A DNA stretch of 64,000 nucleotides from SXOA01 sp051004015 (GCA_051004015.1 JBPCKT010000149.1:14802-78801), one strand, 5' to 3'. Positions 50,815 through 60,004 are shown, counted from the stretch's first letter. A program made the numbers and translations. Notes: generated by a model not told the origin, from the letters alone.

Positions 50815-51357
50815 ATGAAATGCCAACACTGCGAAAAGCCCGCGACCTTTCACATCACGGAGCTGACCGGCCCGTCGCCGGTGGAGCACCACCTCTGTGA
50901 GATATGCGCGAAGACCTACCTCGCGGAGAATGACTCCTCTTCTCCGCCGGCACCGACGCTGGCGGGCGTGCTCGCCAAGCAATTGAAGATTGGGCACGCG
51001 GCGGAAGAGCTGGCTCGGCTGGACCAGCGGGCCTGCCCGGTCTGCGGGATCTCCTTTCACGAGTTCCGCACCAAGGGGCGGCTTGGCTGCCCGCATGACT
51101 ACGTTTTCTTCGAGCGCGAGCTGATGCCGCTAATCATGAACATTCATGGCGAGACGAAACACGTGGGGAAGCGGGCTCGGCATAGCGAAGTCAGCCTCGA
51201 CGAGGAGACGGACGTCATTCGCCTGCGGCGCGAAATGAAGGAAGCGACGTCGAAGGAAGAGTACGAGCTCGCCGCCAGGTTGCGTGACGACATTCGCAAG
51301 ATTGAACAAAGAAAAAAGCCTTCGAAGAAAGACCCGGACGCATCCGACAAACCATGA
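50815..51357 (+). CDS. mcsA: McsA-like zinc-finger protein with UVR motif
   Basis: 180 residues from ATG 50815; a GTG at 50806 is possible. CxxC pairs MKCQHCEKP, HHLCEICAK, CPVCGISF and a further RLGCPHDY form zinc sites as in McsA; the C-terminal LRREMKEATSKEEYELAARLRDDIRKIEQ is the UVR motif (as in UvrB/UvrC). In Bacillus McsA activates the arginine kinase McsB. The stop overlaps the mcsB start (ATGA). ctsR and clpC, which complete the operon in Firmicutes, are not in this window. Confidence 0.9.
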   Translation: MKCQHCEKPATFHITELTGPSPVEHHLCEICAKTYLAENDSSSPPAPTLAGVLAKQLKIGHAAEELARLDQRACPVCGISFHEFRTKGRLGCPHDYVFFERELMPLIMNIHGETKHVGKRARHSEVSLDEETDVIRLRREMKEATSKEEYELAARLRDDIRKIEQRKKPSKKDPDASDKP

Positions 51358-52433
51358 CCCTCAAGCTTGATGAACTAGCGGCTCGCGCCTGCGGGTGGTT
51401 GCGTGAATCCGGCGAAGTGTCGGACATCGTCATCTCCAGCCGCATCCGCCTGGCCCGCAACCTGGCGGACTTTCCCTTCATCCGCCGCTGCACGGAGCAG
51501 GACCGGGCTGCCGTCGAGAAAGCCTGCCATCAGGCGATTGCGGAGGTGGAAAACTGGCGGGACTTGATCTACGTCGATGTTTCCACGCTGGCTACTCTGG
51601 ACCGCCAATTCCTGGTCGAGCGGCAGCTCATCAGCCGCGAGCTGGCCGAGGCCAACGGGGCTCGCTCCGTCGCCATCGAGCCGCACGAGTCGTTCAGCCT
51701 GATGATCAACGAAGAGGACCATCTGCGGCTGCAAGTCATTCAGGCGGGACTGAACCTGCAATCCGCGTGGGAACAAATCAACGAGATTGACAACCAGCTT
51801 GACGCCCGCCTGAACTACGCCTTCCACGACCGGCTCGGCTTTCTGACGGCCTGCCCCACGAATGTTGGCACCGGAATGCGCGTGAGCGTGATGCTGCACC
51901 TGCCGGCCTTGGTCCTGACGCAGGAAATCGAAAAGGCCTTCCGCAGCTTGCAGAAAATCGGCCTGGCGGTCCGCGGCCTGTATGGCGAAGGCTCACAGGC
52001 GATGGGGGACTTCTACCAGATCAGCAACCAGATCACGCTCGGCCGCAGCGAAGAGGACTTGCTCAAGCAAGTCGCCGACGTCATCCCCATGATCATCCAC
52101 TACGAGCGGCAGGCACGAGCCTTTCTCGTCAAGGAAAGCCGCAAGGACCTGCACGACCGCGTCAGCCGGGCCTACGGCATTCTCTGCACCGCCCAGACCA
52201 TCAGTAGCGAAGAGACGCTGCACCTGCTCTCCAGCGTGCGGATGGGTGTGAACCTGGGGCTCATTCAGGACCTCGACATCTCCGCCATCAACCGGCTCTT
52301 CATCCACACCCAGCCCGCCCATCTGCAAAAGCTCCGCGGCGGGCAATTGGAAACGGCGGACCGGAACGTGGAGCGGGCGATCTACTTGCGGAGCCACCTG
52401 CGGCGGCCGGGGGCGACAGAGTCGCCGAACTAG
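51354..52433 (+). CDS. mcsB: Protein-arginine kinase McsB
   Basis: 359 residues, the usual McsB length. Homologous to the catalytic domain of guanido (creatine/arginine) kinases: VISSRIRLARNLADFPF near the start, then HDRLGFLTACPTNVGTGMRVSVMLHLPAL, the kinase core with the catalytic cysteine region, and DFYQISNQITLGRSEEDLL. McsB phosphorylates arginine residues and marks proteins for ClpCP degradation in stress. The gene overlaps mcsA by 4 bp, so activator and kinase are produced in ratio. High confidence in family; role in planctomycetes by homology. Confidence 0.95.
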   Translation: MTLKLDELAARACGWLRESGEVSDIVISSRIRLARNLADFPFIRRCTEQDRAAVEKACHQAIAEVENWRDLIYVDVSTLATLDRQFLVERQLISRELAEANGARSVAIEPHESFSLMINEEDHLRLQVIQAGLNLQSAWEQINEIDNQLDARLNYAFHDRLGFLTACPTNVGTGMRVSVMLHLPALVLTQEIEKAFRSLQKIGLAVRGLYGEGSQAMGDFYQISNQITLGRSEEDLLKQVADVIPMIIHYERQARAFLVKESRKDLHDRVSRAYGILCTAQTISSEETLHLLSSVRMGVNLGLIQDLDISAINRLFIHTQPAHLQKLRGGQLETADRNVERAIYLRSHLRRPGATESPN

Positions 52434-52553
52434 ATTCTTCTCGGTTCCCTTCGGTCGATTTCTTGGCCGCTGGCAGCATCTAAAGAAATCGGCTAGAATG
52501 CTTGAACACGCGTCCTATTGAGGATGCCTTTCGGCCTCTCTCCCCAGAATCTT

Positions 52554-52886
52554 ATGGCACGCAAAGTCGTCAATCGCAAGGAATTACGAGCAGAGAATGA
52601 TGCGGCTGAGGCCAAGGAAAAAGCGGCCGAAGTAGCCGGCGAAGAAGTGGAGGGGGGCAAGAAGAAGAAGGCCAAGAAGCCGGCCGTCAAGCGAAAGAGC
52701 CGGGCCAAGAGCACCGAGCCCGCCCGCAAGATGCTTTTCTGGGGCGTTTACAACCAGTCGCTGAAGCGGGTCGCCAAGTACGACTTCACCCAAAGGAAGG
52801 CGGCCGAGGCCAAAGCTTCGGAATTGAGCACCGGCGGCAAATCGCCGCACTTCGTGCAGAAGTGCAAGGAAGAGATTGAATCCTGA
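52554..52886 (+). CDS. Small basic protein, 110 aa, unknown
   Basis: Start at the MARKVVNRK methionine. A lysine/arginine-rich N-terminal half (GGKKKKAKKPAVKRKSRAKS) is followed by a conserved-looking folded part RKMLFWGVYNQSLKRVAKYDFTQRKAAEAKASEL and HFVQKCKEEI. It recalls small nucleic-acid-binding proteins of planctomycetes; function unknown. It follows mcsB by 120 bp in the same direction and ends just before a cluster of hairpin repeats. Confidence 0.75.
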   Translation: MARKVVNRKELRAENDAAEAKEKAAEVAGEEVEGGKKKKAKKPAVKRKSRAKSTEPARKMLFWGVYNQSLKRVAKYDFTQRKAAEAKASELSTGGKSPHFVQKCKEEIES

Positions 52887-52891
52887 AGTAG

Positions 52892-53027
52892 TCTGCTCAC
52901 TCTGTGAGCAGACAAAAGGAACTCGTTCCCAAGCTCCGCTTGGGGACGCTCGCACCGAAGCTCTGCTTCGTGATCTAGATAGGAAGCGGAGCTTCCATAC
53001 GTGTGTTCCCAAGCGGAGCTTGGGAAC
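52892..53027. repeat. Cluster of five hairpin repeats
   Basis: Five palindromes follow each other: GTCTGCTCAC/GTGAGCAGAC (52892-52913, perfect 10 bp), CGTTCCCAAGC/GCTTGGGGACG (52924-52948), CGAAG/CTTCG (52956-52970), GGAAGC/GCTTCC (52982-52996) and GTTCCCAAGC/GCTTGGGAAC (53005-53027, perfect). Four of them share the core AGCnnnGCT. The cluster separates the basic protein from the HAD gene and may act as terminator or RNA boundary. Confidence 0.8.
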
Positions 53028-53038
53028 AAGGACTTGAA

Positions 53039-53620
53039 ATGATTTCCGCCCTGATTTTTGATTGCGACGGAACGCTGACGAACTCAATGCCGGTGCATTA
53101 TGTCTGTTGGCGGCAGACGATGGCCAGGCACGGAATTGAGTTCGGCGAAGAGAGGTTCTATGCCCTCGGCGGTGTTCCCAGCGACAAGATTGTCGCGCTC
53201 CTCGCGGCCGAAGCCGGCCTGACTCTTGACGTGGTTCTCGTCGCTGAGGAGAAGGAACAAGCCTTTCTGGAAACGCTCCATCTGCTCGAGCCGATTGCAG
53301 CCGTCGTCGAGATTGCCCGGCTCCATCGCGGCCAGAAGAAAATGGCTGTCGCCAGCGGCGGATTTCGCAGCATCGTCGAGCGGCAGCTTGCTCAGATTGG
53401 CGTGAGTGATTGGTTTGATACCATCGTTGCCGCCGAAGACACAGCCCGCCACAAGCCGGAGCCGGATGTTTTCCTGGAGGCTGCCCGTCGCCTGGGCGTT
53501 GCTCCTCAACACTGCGAGGTCTATGAGGACTCCGACCTCGGCATCGAAGCGGCTCGACGAGCCGGAATGCGGTGGGTGGATGTGCGGAAATACCACGTTC
53601 CGCGGCAAATCTCGGCCTAA
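53039..53620 (+). CDS. HAD-superfamily phosphatase / phosphomutase-like
   Basis: 193 residues from ATG 53039. Motif I FDCDGTLTNS (nucleophile Asp), motif II KMAVASGGF, motif III lysine in ARHKPEPDVFLEAARRL and motif IV CEVYEDSDLGIEAARRAGM, all in order. Cap domain is the helical C1 type between motif I and II, as in beta-phosphoglucomutase/phosphatase relatives. Mg-dependent phosphoryl transfer to a small metabolite is expected; substrate unknown. It is framed by the hairpin cluster upstream and the secreted protein downstream. Confidence 0.9.
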   Translation: MISALIFDCDGTLTNSMPVHYVCWRQTMARHGIEFGEERFYALGGVPSDKIVALLAAEAGLTLDVVLVAEEKEQAFLETLHLLEPIAAVVEIARLHRGQKKMAVASGGFRSIVERQLAQIGVSDWFDTIVAAEDTARHKPEPDVFLEAARRLGVAPQHCEVYEDSDLGIEAARRAGMRWVDVRKYHVPRQISA

Positions 53621-53746
53621 GCTCGCTGCTTTCTCCGAGCCTGCCAGTTTTCCTTGCGGCAGCCAACCTCGATAGCCTATAATAAACCTGTCAGGGGCCT
53701 ACCAACTCTGCCGTCTTTTCAAAGCGGTGGAGATTGCGGGGTAATC

Positions 53747-54982
53747 ATGCCGCTCCCAATTCGACTCTCTTCCGCCGCTGCCATGCTGGCAGCCGGGTGG
53801 TTTATTTTCTGCGCTGTGCCGCGCACCGCGCTGGCTGAAGTCGTGCTGCTCAAATCCGGCGCGAAGGTGGAGGGAGAGATCCTCAATCCGGCCCGCTCCA
53901 AGGACGACCTCGTCGAAGTCGTGCCGGTCGAAGGTCTCAAGTTGACGCTCGCCGCTTCGCAAGTGAAGGGAGTTCTCGTCCAGAGCAAAGTCCTCAAGGA
54001 TTACGAGGCCGCCGTCGCCAAAATGGCCGACACGCTCGATGCCCATCTCGCCATGGCCCAGTGGTGCCTGGAAGCCAGCCTCGCCGAGCAGCGAAAGTTT
54101 CACCTCAGCCAGGTCATTAAGCATGACCCTAACCATGCCATGGCCCGAGCCACCTTGGGATACATCAAGGTCGGCAGCGGCTGGATGACCCAGAATGAAT
54201 ACATGCGCCGCCAGGGCTACGTCCTGAAAGGGGGCGCGTACCGCCTGGCGCAAGAGCTGGAAACCACGGAGCGGGCCGGCCAGTGGGAGCGCGACACCCT
54301 CGCCGCGCGGAAGAACCTCAAGATGTGGTTCTCCTGGCTCAATGGCAAAGGGAAGGGAGCCGACCAGGCCCTCGAGAACATCCGCGGCATCCGCGAGGAA
54401 GCGGCCGCCCCCGCGCTGTCGGAAGCCGTCGCCGATACTCGCCTGCCGCGAGACCTGCGGCTCATGTGCCTGGACGTGCTGACGCAGTTCCCGCCGAACT
54501 ATTATGGGACCGCGCTCATCAAGATCGCCATGAAGGACCCCGACCCGGAAATGAGCGACAAGTGTCTGGATGTCCTTCGTGAGCAGCGCTCCCAGCAGGC
54601 ACTTCTGACTTTTGTGAAAGGGCTCACGTCCAAGGACAACCGAGTCGTCAACCGCTCCGCCCAGTGCGCGCAACGCCTGGGGGACCCCGCGGCGACGGTT
54701 CCGCTCATTGATGCCCTGGTGACGACGCACGAGTTCATTATTCAATCCGGCCAGCCCGGCCAAATGTCCGCCGGGTTCAGCGGCAACGACGGCGGACTGG
54801 GGAGCTTCAGCATGGGTGAAAAGCCGAAGAAAATCTCCCGGCACCTCAACAACGATGCCGTCCTCAACGCGCTCACCAGCCTGCACCAGGGGGTGAACTT
54901 CAATTTCAATGAACCGGCGTGGCGAGCCTGGTATATCGAGTCCCACACTTCGCCGGATGTGAATCTGCGGCGCGGAGAGTGA
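53747..54982 (+). CDS. Secreted HEAT/TPR-like hypothetical protein
   Basis: 411 residues from ATG 53747. A signal peptide (SAAAMLAAGWFIFCAVPRTALA) is followed by an LKSGAKVEGEILNPARSKDDLVEV segment that recalls planctomycete surface domains, a linker, a TPR-like part (LDAHLAMAQWCLEASLAEQRKFHLSQVIKHDPNHAMARATLGYIKV) and a HEAT-like part (PEMSDKCLDVLREQRSQQALLTFVKGLTSKDNRVVNRSAQCAQRLGD). Exported; may act as a scaffold. It is followed by a DUF1501 gene 79 bp downstream. Confidence 0.8.
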   Translation: MPLPIRLSSAAAMLAAGWFIFCAVPRTALAEVVLLKSGAKVEGEILNPARSKDDLVEVVPVEGLKLTLAASQVKGVLVQSKVLKDYEAAVAKMADTLDAHLAMAQWCLEASLAEQRKFHLSQVIKHDPNHAMARATLGYIKVGSGWMTQNEYMRRQGYVLKGGAYRLAQELETTERAGQWERDTLAARKNLKMWFSWLNGKGKGADQALENIRGIREEAAAPALSEAVADTRLPRDLRLMCLDVLTQFPPNYYGTALIKIAMKDPDPEMSDKCLDVLREQRSQQALLTFVKGLTSKDNRVVNRSAQCAQRLGDPAATVPLIDALVTTHEFIIQSGQPGQMSAGFSGNDGGLGSFSMGEKPKKISRHLNNDAVLNALTSLHQGVNFNFNEPAWRAWYIESHTSPDVNLRRGE

Positions 54983-55061
54983 CACCAATTTCTCTGGACC
55001 CGTGCCCTTCCACTTTCTATCTTAAGGGCTGTCGCTCATCTCCCTGGATAGGAGCCGCCGC

Positions 55062-56423
55062 GTGTCCCACCATAGTTCCTGGAACGGACTCAATTTCCGC
55101 CCCCTCGGCCGGCGCGGGTTCATCAAGGTCGGCGCGCTCGGTGTCGGCGGACTCTCGCTACCTCTCTTGCCGCAGCTTCAAGCGCTGGGGGCGACCAGCA
55201 AGAAGGGCTCGGCACAGGACCGCTCCATCATTCTCTTCTGGATGGCCGGCGGGCCGTCGCATCTCGATACCTACGATCCCAAACCGGAGGCGGCTGCGGA
55301 GATTCGGGGGCCGTTCGGGGCGTTGGAGACAAAGGTGCCTGGGATGCAGCTTTGCGAGCTGTTGCCGCGGCAGGCGAAGCTGGCGGAGCGGCTGACCATC
55401 ATTCGCTCGATTGCCCACAACCTGGCGGTGCATGACGACGGCGCGCACTGGATGCAGACCGGCTATCCGCTGTTGAACGCCCGCGCTCGCGGGCAGACGC
55501 ATCCGGCGGAAGGAGCCGTCGTCTCGCGTCTCAAAGGCGCGCGCCAGCCGGGGATGCCGGCCTATGTCTGCATCCCGGAAGATTACCGCTCGCACATGGG
55601 GTTCTATCAGACGGCGGCCTACCTCGGCTCCAAGTACAACGCCCTCAATGCCGGCGGCGATCCGAGTCTCGGCAACTACCGTCCGCCGGAGTTTTCGCTG
55701 CCAAAAACCGTCCCGCTCGCCCGCCTGGATGACCGCAAGAACCTGCTCGCCTCGCTCGACCGCTTCGCCGCCCAGGCGGATAGCATCAAACAATGGGGCG
55801 AACTCGACGGCGCCCAGCGGCAGGCCATCGAACTCGCCAGCGGCAGCCGGGCAAGGCAGGCGTTTGATCTGTCGCAGGAGAAGCAGGCCACGCGAGAATC
55901 GTATGGCCAACATGCCTATGGCCAGGGAGCTCTGCTCGCCCGCCGCCTCGTCGAAGCCGGCGTGCGGTTCGTCACGATCAACCTCTACGAGAAGGACGTC
56001 GACTGGTGGGACGACCACACCGGCATCGAGGCCAACCTCCGCAAACGGCTCCCCCCCTTCGACCAGGCCATCGCCACACTCATCTCCGATCTCGCGGATC
56101 GCGGCTTGTCTGAAAATGTCCTCGTAGCCGCCTACGGCGAATTCGGCCGCTCCCCGCGGATTGACAAAGGAGCCGGACGCGGCCATTGGCCCGGCGCAAT
56201 GTCCGTCCTCCTCTCCGGCGGCGGCATCCGCGGCGGCCAGGTCATCGGCAGCACCGCCCCCGACGGCTCCGCCCCCAAAGACCGCCCCCTCACCCCCGGC
56301 CATCTCCTCGCCACCCTCTACCACACCGTCGGCATCGATCCCCACGGCACGCTGCCAGATTTGCAGAACCGGCCGATACCGTTGGTGCCGGAGGGAGAGG
56401 TGATTCGGGAGTGCGTGGGGTAG
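55062..56423 (+). CDS. DUF1501 family protein
   Basis: 453 residues from GTG 55062 with GGAG 12 bases upstream. Tat-like leader LGRRGFIKVGALGVGGLSLPLLP, body motif WMAGGPSHLDTYDPKPEAAAEIRG, MQTGYPLLNARARGQTHP, and VLLSGGGIRGGQVIGSTAPDGSAP near the C-terminus. The family is expanded in planctomycetes. No DUF1549 gene lies next to it; the neighbour is a secreted HEAT-like protein, so it may have a different partner. Confidence 0.95.
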   Translation: MSHHSSWNGLNFRPLGRRGFIKVGALGVGGLSLPLLPQLQALGATSKKGSAQDRSIILFWMAGGPSHLDTYDPKPEAAAEIRGPFGALETKVPGMQLCELLPRQAKLAERLTIIRSIAHNLAVHDDGAHWMQTGYPLLNARARGQTHPAEGAVVSRLKGARQPGMPAYVCIPEDYRSHMGFYQTAAYLGSKYNALNAGGDPSLGNYRPPEFSLPKTVPLARLDDRKNLLASLDRFAAQADSIKQWGELDGAQRQAIELASGSRARQAFDLSQEKQATRESYGQHAYGQGALLARRLVEAGVRFVTINLYEKDVDWWDDHTGIEANLRKRLPPFDQAIATLISDLADRGLSENVLVAAYGEFGRSPRIDKGAGRGHWPGAMSVLLSGGGIRGGQVIGSTAPDGSAPKDRPLTPGHLLATLYHTVGIDPHGTLPDLQNRPIPLVPEGEVIRECVG

Positions 56424-56444
56424 GCTGTTAGTCCGCACAATACT

Positions 56445-56981
56445 ATGGTCAATTCGCAGCCTATCCGCAAAAAAGATTCCCGCTGGTTGTTCTACGCGGC
56501 TGCCTTTGGATTGGCGATCCTGGCAGTCTTTACGTTCGAAGTCTCCTTGCTCGCGTACGGCTTATGGGACGCACCGATTGTGTTTCGAATCATAGCGATC
56601 TCGGTTCCGCTCGTGCTGCTGCTTGGGTTTACCTTGATCCTGACCTTTGGAACCAAAATCGTCGCCTGGCGATACACCATTTTTGGACCGTATGAGCGGA
56701 CGCCGCCTCCCAAGGGTTTCCAGCCGCACATTTGGATGAGCGTCACACCGCAACGCCACAATGACATCACGTCATACGGAGTGGGCAAGGAAGGTATTGA
56801 GCTGATCTTTCAATCCGGAGCCCGAGCCTTCCTTCCTTCTAGCGACATTACCGTCATCGGCCCGGCCGCCTGGCGAACGTACGTGGTCGAGCACGACAGT
56901 CTTGAGATTGAGAGTCCGCTCATCGTGAGCCAGGAAATTGGCGAAACGATCCTGGCAGTTTTAAGTCAAAAGCAGACGTAG
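56445..56981 (+). CDS. Two-helix membrane protein, 178 aa
   Basis: Hydrophobic segments at about 12-38 (WLFYAAAFGLAILAVFTFEVSLLAYGL) and 44-68 (IIAISVPLVLLLGFTLILTFG), then a cytoplasmic domain of about 110 residues (YTIFGPYERTPPPKGFQPHIWMSVTP and PSSDITVIGPAAWRTYVVEHDSLEIES) that resembles a small PH-like beta fold. Family unknown. It follows DUF1501 by 21 bp and is probably in its operon. Confidence 0.7.
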   Translation: MVNSQPIRKKDSRWLFYAAAFGLAILAVFTFEVSLLAYGLWDAPIVFRIIAISVPLVLLLGFTLILTFGTKIVAWRYTIFGPYERTPPPKGFQPHIWMSVTPQRHNDITSYGVGKEGIELIFQSGARAFLPSSDITVIGPAAWRTYVVEHDSLEIESPLIVSQEIGETILAVLSQKQT

Positions 56982-57016
56982 GGACGAGCTTCTCTTTCGC
57001 CATACGAGCTTAGTCA

Positions 57017-57964
57017 TTACTCTTCCTCCTCGTCCTCTCGATCCGGATGCAGCGGGTCGTCCGCGCTAAAGAAGAAGTCCCCGAGGCCCAGCGGCACGTC
57101 GCTGCCGCCGAGGGTGCGGGATTTTTTCTGGGCGAGGCTGTGGAGGTCGAGGGCCTCGTCGCCGAGGCATTTTTGCAGGGCCTCGCGCCAGGCGGCGTCC
57201 TTGCTCATCGGGTGCTGCGGGTCCTGGGCCAGCCGCTTCATGGCGAAGCGGAGCAGGTTGATGCCGTCGCGGGGGGAGAAATCGAGCTTCAGGCCGTGGG
57301 CCTGCTGCAGGAACTCGACCGTCATCGCCAGCATGTCGGCCTGAGCGAAGGGGAGGTGGTACTGGAGGATGGCCATTTCGTCCCGCTTGTTGGGGAAGCC
57401 GAGCGTGAGCGTGGGCTGGAGGCGGCTGAGGATGTAGTCGGGGATTTCGTAGGTGGATTCATCCTGGTTCATGGTGACGGCGCAGCGAAAGTCCCGGTGG
57501 GCCTTGACCGTGATGCCGGCGACGATGCTCTCCACGTAGCGGCGATGGTCGAGCAGCGGAGCCAGGCTGGCCCACGACTTTTCGTTCATCCGGTTCCCTT
57601 CATCCAGGATGCAGACGCCGCCGCGAATCATCGCGGTGACCAGCGGCGAGGCGTGGTAGGCGATCTTGCCGCTCTCCGCCAGCACGGGCGTGACCAGCAG
57701 ATCCTCGGGCCGTGTGTCCGACGTGCATTGATAGATGAAGAGCTCCTGCTTGCGGACGTGGGCCCCCGCCATGGCCAGCGCCGTCTTGCCGATGCCCGGA
57801 GTGCCGAGCAGCCGCGGCGTGAGCGGCAGGTCTTTCTCATCGACCACAATCCAGCAGGCCAGGAGCTGCTGCAGGATTTCCTGCTGGCCGATCCACTCGC
57901 CCAGCGCCTCGTGCGGCTGGCTGAGATGGAGGTGAATGCCGTCGATTTCGTGATGCCTGTGCAT
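57017..57964 (-). CDS. MoxR-like AAA+ ATPase
   Basis: 315 residues. Walker A GTPGIGKTAL (about 54-63), Walker B GGVCILDEGNRM, sensor FRCAVTMNQDESTYEIPDYILSRLQPTL and a C-terminal acidic tail DPLHPDREDEEEE. The shape matches MoxR-type AAA+ proteins, which load metal or assemble von Willebrand-type complexes; no vWA gene is adjacent. It converges with the gene at 56445 and diverges from the membrane protein at 58157. Confidence 0.85.
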   Translation of the reverse strand: MHRHHEIDGIHLHLSQPHEALGEWIGQQEILQQLLACWIVVDEKDLPLTPRLLGTPGIGKTALAMAGAHVRKQELFIYQCTSDTRPEDLLVTPVLAESGKIAYHASPLVTAMIRGGVCILDEGNRMNEKSWASLAPLLDHRRYVESIVAGITVKAHRDFRCAVTMNQDESTYEIPDYILSRLQPTLTLGFPNKRDEMAILQYHLPFAQADMLAMTVEFLQQAHGLKLDFSPRDGINLLRFAMKRLAQDPQHPMSKDAAWREALQKCLGDEALDLHSLAQKKSRTLGGSDVPLGLGDFFFSADDPLHPDREDEEEE

Positions 57965-58061
57965 AGTCTTTCATCCTACTGCCCCGTCATAACCGCTCCA
58001 AGTCGTAGAAGAGGAAGAGCAAACGCTTATGCGGAATTTGCGAACTAGAGTTTGGATGATC

Positions 58062-58146
58062 GGGTGCCACGTCCACGGCTTTGCGTGGGCGTGTCCATTC
58101 CATGCGCATCACTTTACGCCCACACAAAGCTATGGGCGTGCCACCC
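58062..58146. repeat. 30-bp inverted repeat upstream of membrane protein gene
   Basis: Left arm 58062-58091 (starts GGGTGCCACGTCCACGGC), right arm 58117-58146 (ends GGGCGTGCCACCC). The right arm in reverse complement matches the left at about 25 of 30 positions; loop 25 bp. It ends 10 bp before the ATG of the next gene and could cover its start in a folded RNA. Confidence 0.75.
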
Positions 58147-58156
58147 ATGTAGACCC

Positions 58157-60004
58157 ATGGTCAGCCTCCTTCCTCAGCCGCAAAAACTGTTCGCGTCCGC
58201 TACCGGGTTTGATCGCGGCGTGCTGACGGCTGTGATTCTGGCCAGCGGCGTGGCGCTGTCGCTGAACATCGCCGACCCGGATCTGTGGGGGCATGTGCAA
58301 TATGGACGGGACGCCCTGGCGAGCGGCCTGCCGGCGACCACGACCTACTCGTACATCGCCCAGGGCTATCCCTGGATCAACCATGAAATCCTGGCGGAGA
58401 TGGCGTTGGCTTTGAGCTACGACTACCTCGGCGCCTGGGGCTTGATGCTCATTAAGGTGGGCCTGGGGATGGGGGTCATCGCCCTCATGATTCGCCGGGC
58501 CCGTCAGCAGAAGGCGGGACTGCTCGCCACGGCCGCTGTCGCGCTCTTGGTTGCGGTCTGCCTGGCCAATCACTGGACGCTGCGGCCGCAATTGATTTCC
58601 TACACCAGCTTCGCCTTGCTGCTCTTTCTCTTGGGATGGTGCTTTGAAGGTTGGGAGGGGACGTGGCAGGTTAGCTGGCCGCGGTTCCTTTCCAGAGTAC
58701 AACGCACCGACTCTGCCGACGGCCCACTCCCAGAGGGAGAGGTGGAGAGGGCCCCGCTCGTCTATTCCATCGAGCGCCTCAAGTATCTGTGGCTCGTCCC
58801 CATTCTGATGATTATCTGGACGAATTCGCATGGGGGCTTTCTCGCCGGGTATTGCGTGTTCCTGGCGTACCTGGGACTTCGCGGTCTGGAGATTGCGCTC
58901 CGCAAGGGCTGGGCCGCGACCGGGCTGCTCGAGCGATTCGGCATATTTGCCGCGGCGGCTGGGCTCGCCACGTTCATCAATCCCTACGGCCTGGATTTTC
59001 ACTTCTGGCTGCTGGATGACCTGCGTGTGCCGCGGCCGGAAATCATCGAGTGGCGTGCGCCGAATCTCTTCGAGGCTCACAGTGTGCCGTTTGTGCTGCT
59101 GGCCTGCACCTGGCTGGCGACGCTGGTCATCAGCAAAAGGCCCAAGGACTTCACGCAGCTCATCATCCTGGGTCTGCTCCTGTGGCAGTCGCTGGTCCAC
59201 CTGCGGCACATCGCGTTCTTCGCCATTGCCCTCGGCTTCTGGCTGCCGCCGCACTTGGATTCGCTGCTCACGCGGTTCAGAATTTCCAAGGAGGGAGAGT
59301 CGCCGGCGGACGCCCTCAGCCCGATGTTTCAGCGAGTCTCTTGGATTGGCCTCATAGCCGCCTGGCTCTGCTGCGGCGTGCAACTGTTCTTTCAATGCCG
59401 CGAAATCCGGGTGGAGCAGGGGAGCTATCCAGTCTCCGCCATCCGTTATATCGCCGGTCAGAAGCTGGAAGGAAAACTCCTCTGCACGTTCAACTGGGCC
59501 CAGTACGCCCTCGCCGCCCTCGGTCCGGATCAGTCCGGCAAGCAGGGCCTGCTCGTCCACGTCGACGGCCGCTGCCGCACCAGCTACTCGCAGCAGATGC
59601 TGGATGAGCACTTTGACTTCGTGATGGGGAACGTCGGCCCGGAGATGCGGTATCGCGGACCCGAGACCAAATTCAATCCCACCATCGCCCTGGAGCGCGG
59701 CAACCCCGACCTGGCCCTCATCAGCCGCCTGCAAACGCCCAGCGTCGACGTGATGAAAGGGCAGGGGAATACCTGGACGCTCCTCTATCAAGACGAGCTC
59801 GCTCAAGTCTGGGGTCGGGCCGCCAAATACAACGACCCCGCCAGCCCGCATTTCATTCCCCCCTCCCGCCGGCAGCTTGGCGACGCAAAGCAGGCGGGCT
59901 TTGCCAAATGGCCGGCGATACCAACCAGACGCCAACTTAATGGACACCAGCCTGAAGCGCCCGCGAAGGACAGTCTAGCCACTTCCAAGAGCACTCCAAA
60001 ATGA
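58157..60004 (+). CDS. Polytopic membrane protein, 615 aa
   Basis: Start at ATG 58157 (MVSLLPQPQKL). About ten hydrophobic helices lie between residues 20 and 450, including VLTAVILASGVALSLNIADPDLWGHVQYG with the acidic DPDLWGH pair that recalls glycosyltransferase-C-like lipid-linked sugar transferases; the C-terminal 190 residues are soluble. The stop overlaps the next gene, a family-2 glycosyltransferase (ATGA), so the two probably act together in envelope glycan or glycolipid synthesis; GT-C activity is inference. Confidence 0.75.
   Translation: MVSLLPQPQKLFASATGFDRGVLTAVILASGVALSLNIADPDLWGHVQYGRDALASGLPATTTYSYIAQGYPWINHEILAEMALALSYDYLGAWGLMLIKVGLGMGVIALMIRRARQQKAGLLATAAVALLVAVCLANHWTLRPQLISYTSFALLLFLLGWCFEGWEGTWQVSWPRFLSRVQRTDSADGPLPEGEVERAPLVYSIERLKYLWLVPILMIIWTNSHGGFLAGYCVFLAYLGLRGLEIALRKGWAATGLLERFGIFAAAAGLATFINPYGLDFHFWLLDDLRVPRPEIIEWRAPNLFEAHSVPFVLLACTWLATLVISKRPKDFTQLIILGLLLWQSLVHLRHIAFFAIALGFWLPPHLDSLLTRFRISKEGESPADALSPMFQRVSWIGLIAAWLCCGVQLFFQCREIRVEQGSYPVSAIRYIAGQKLEGKLLCTFNWAQYALAALGPDQSGKQGLLVHVDGRCRTSYSQQMLDEHFDFVMGNVGPEMRYRGPETKFNPTIALERGNPDLALISRLQTPSVDVMKGQGNTWTLLYQDELAQVWGRAAKYNDPASPHFIPPSRRQLGDAKQAGFAKWPAIPTRRQLNGHQPEAPAKDSLATSKSTPK

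Noticed and set aside
58130..59947. 605-codon open frame on the minus strand under the membrane protein gene
   Set aside because: Antisense to a polytopic membrane protein with strong hydrophobic periodicity; no domain recognised.
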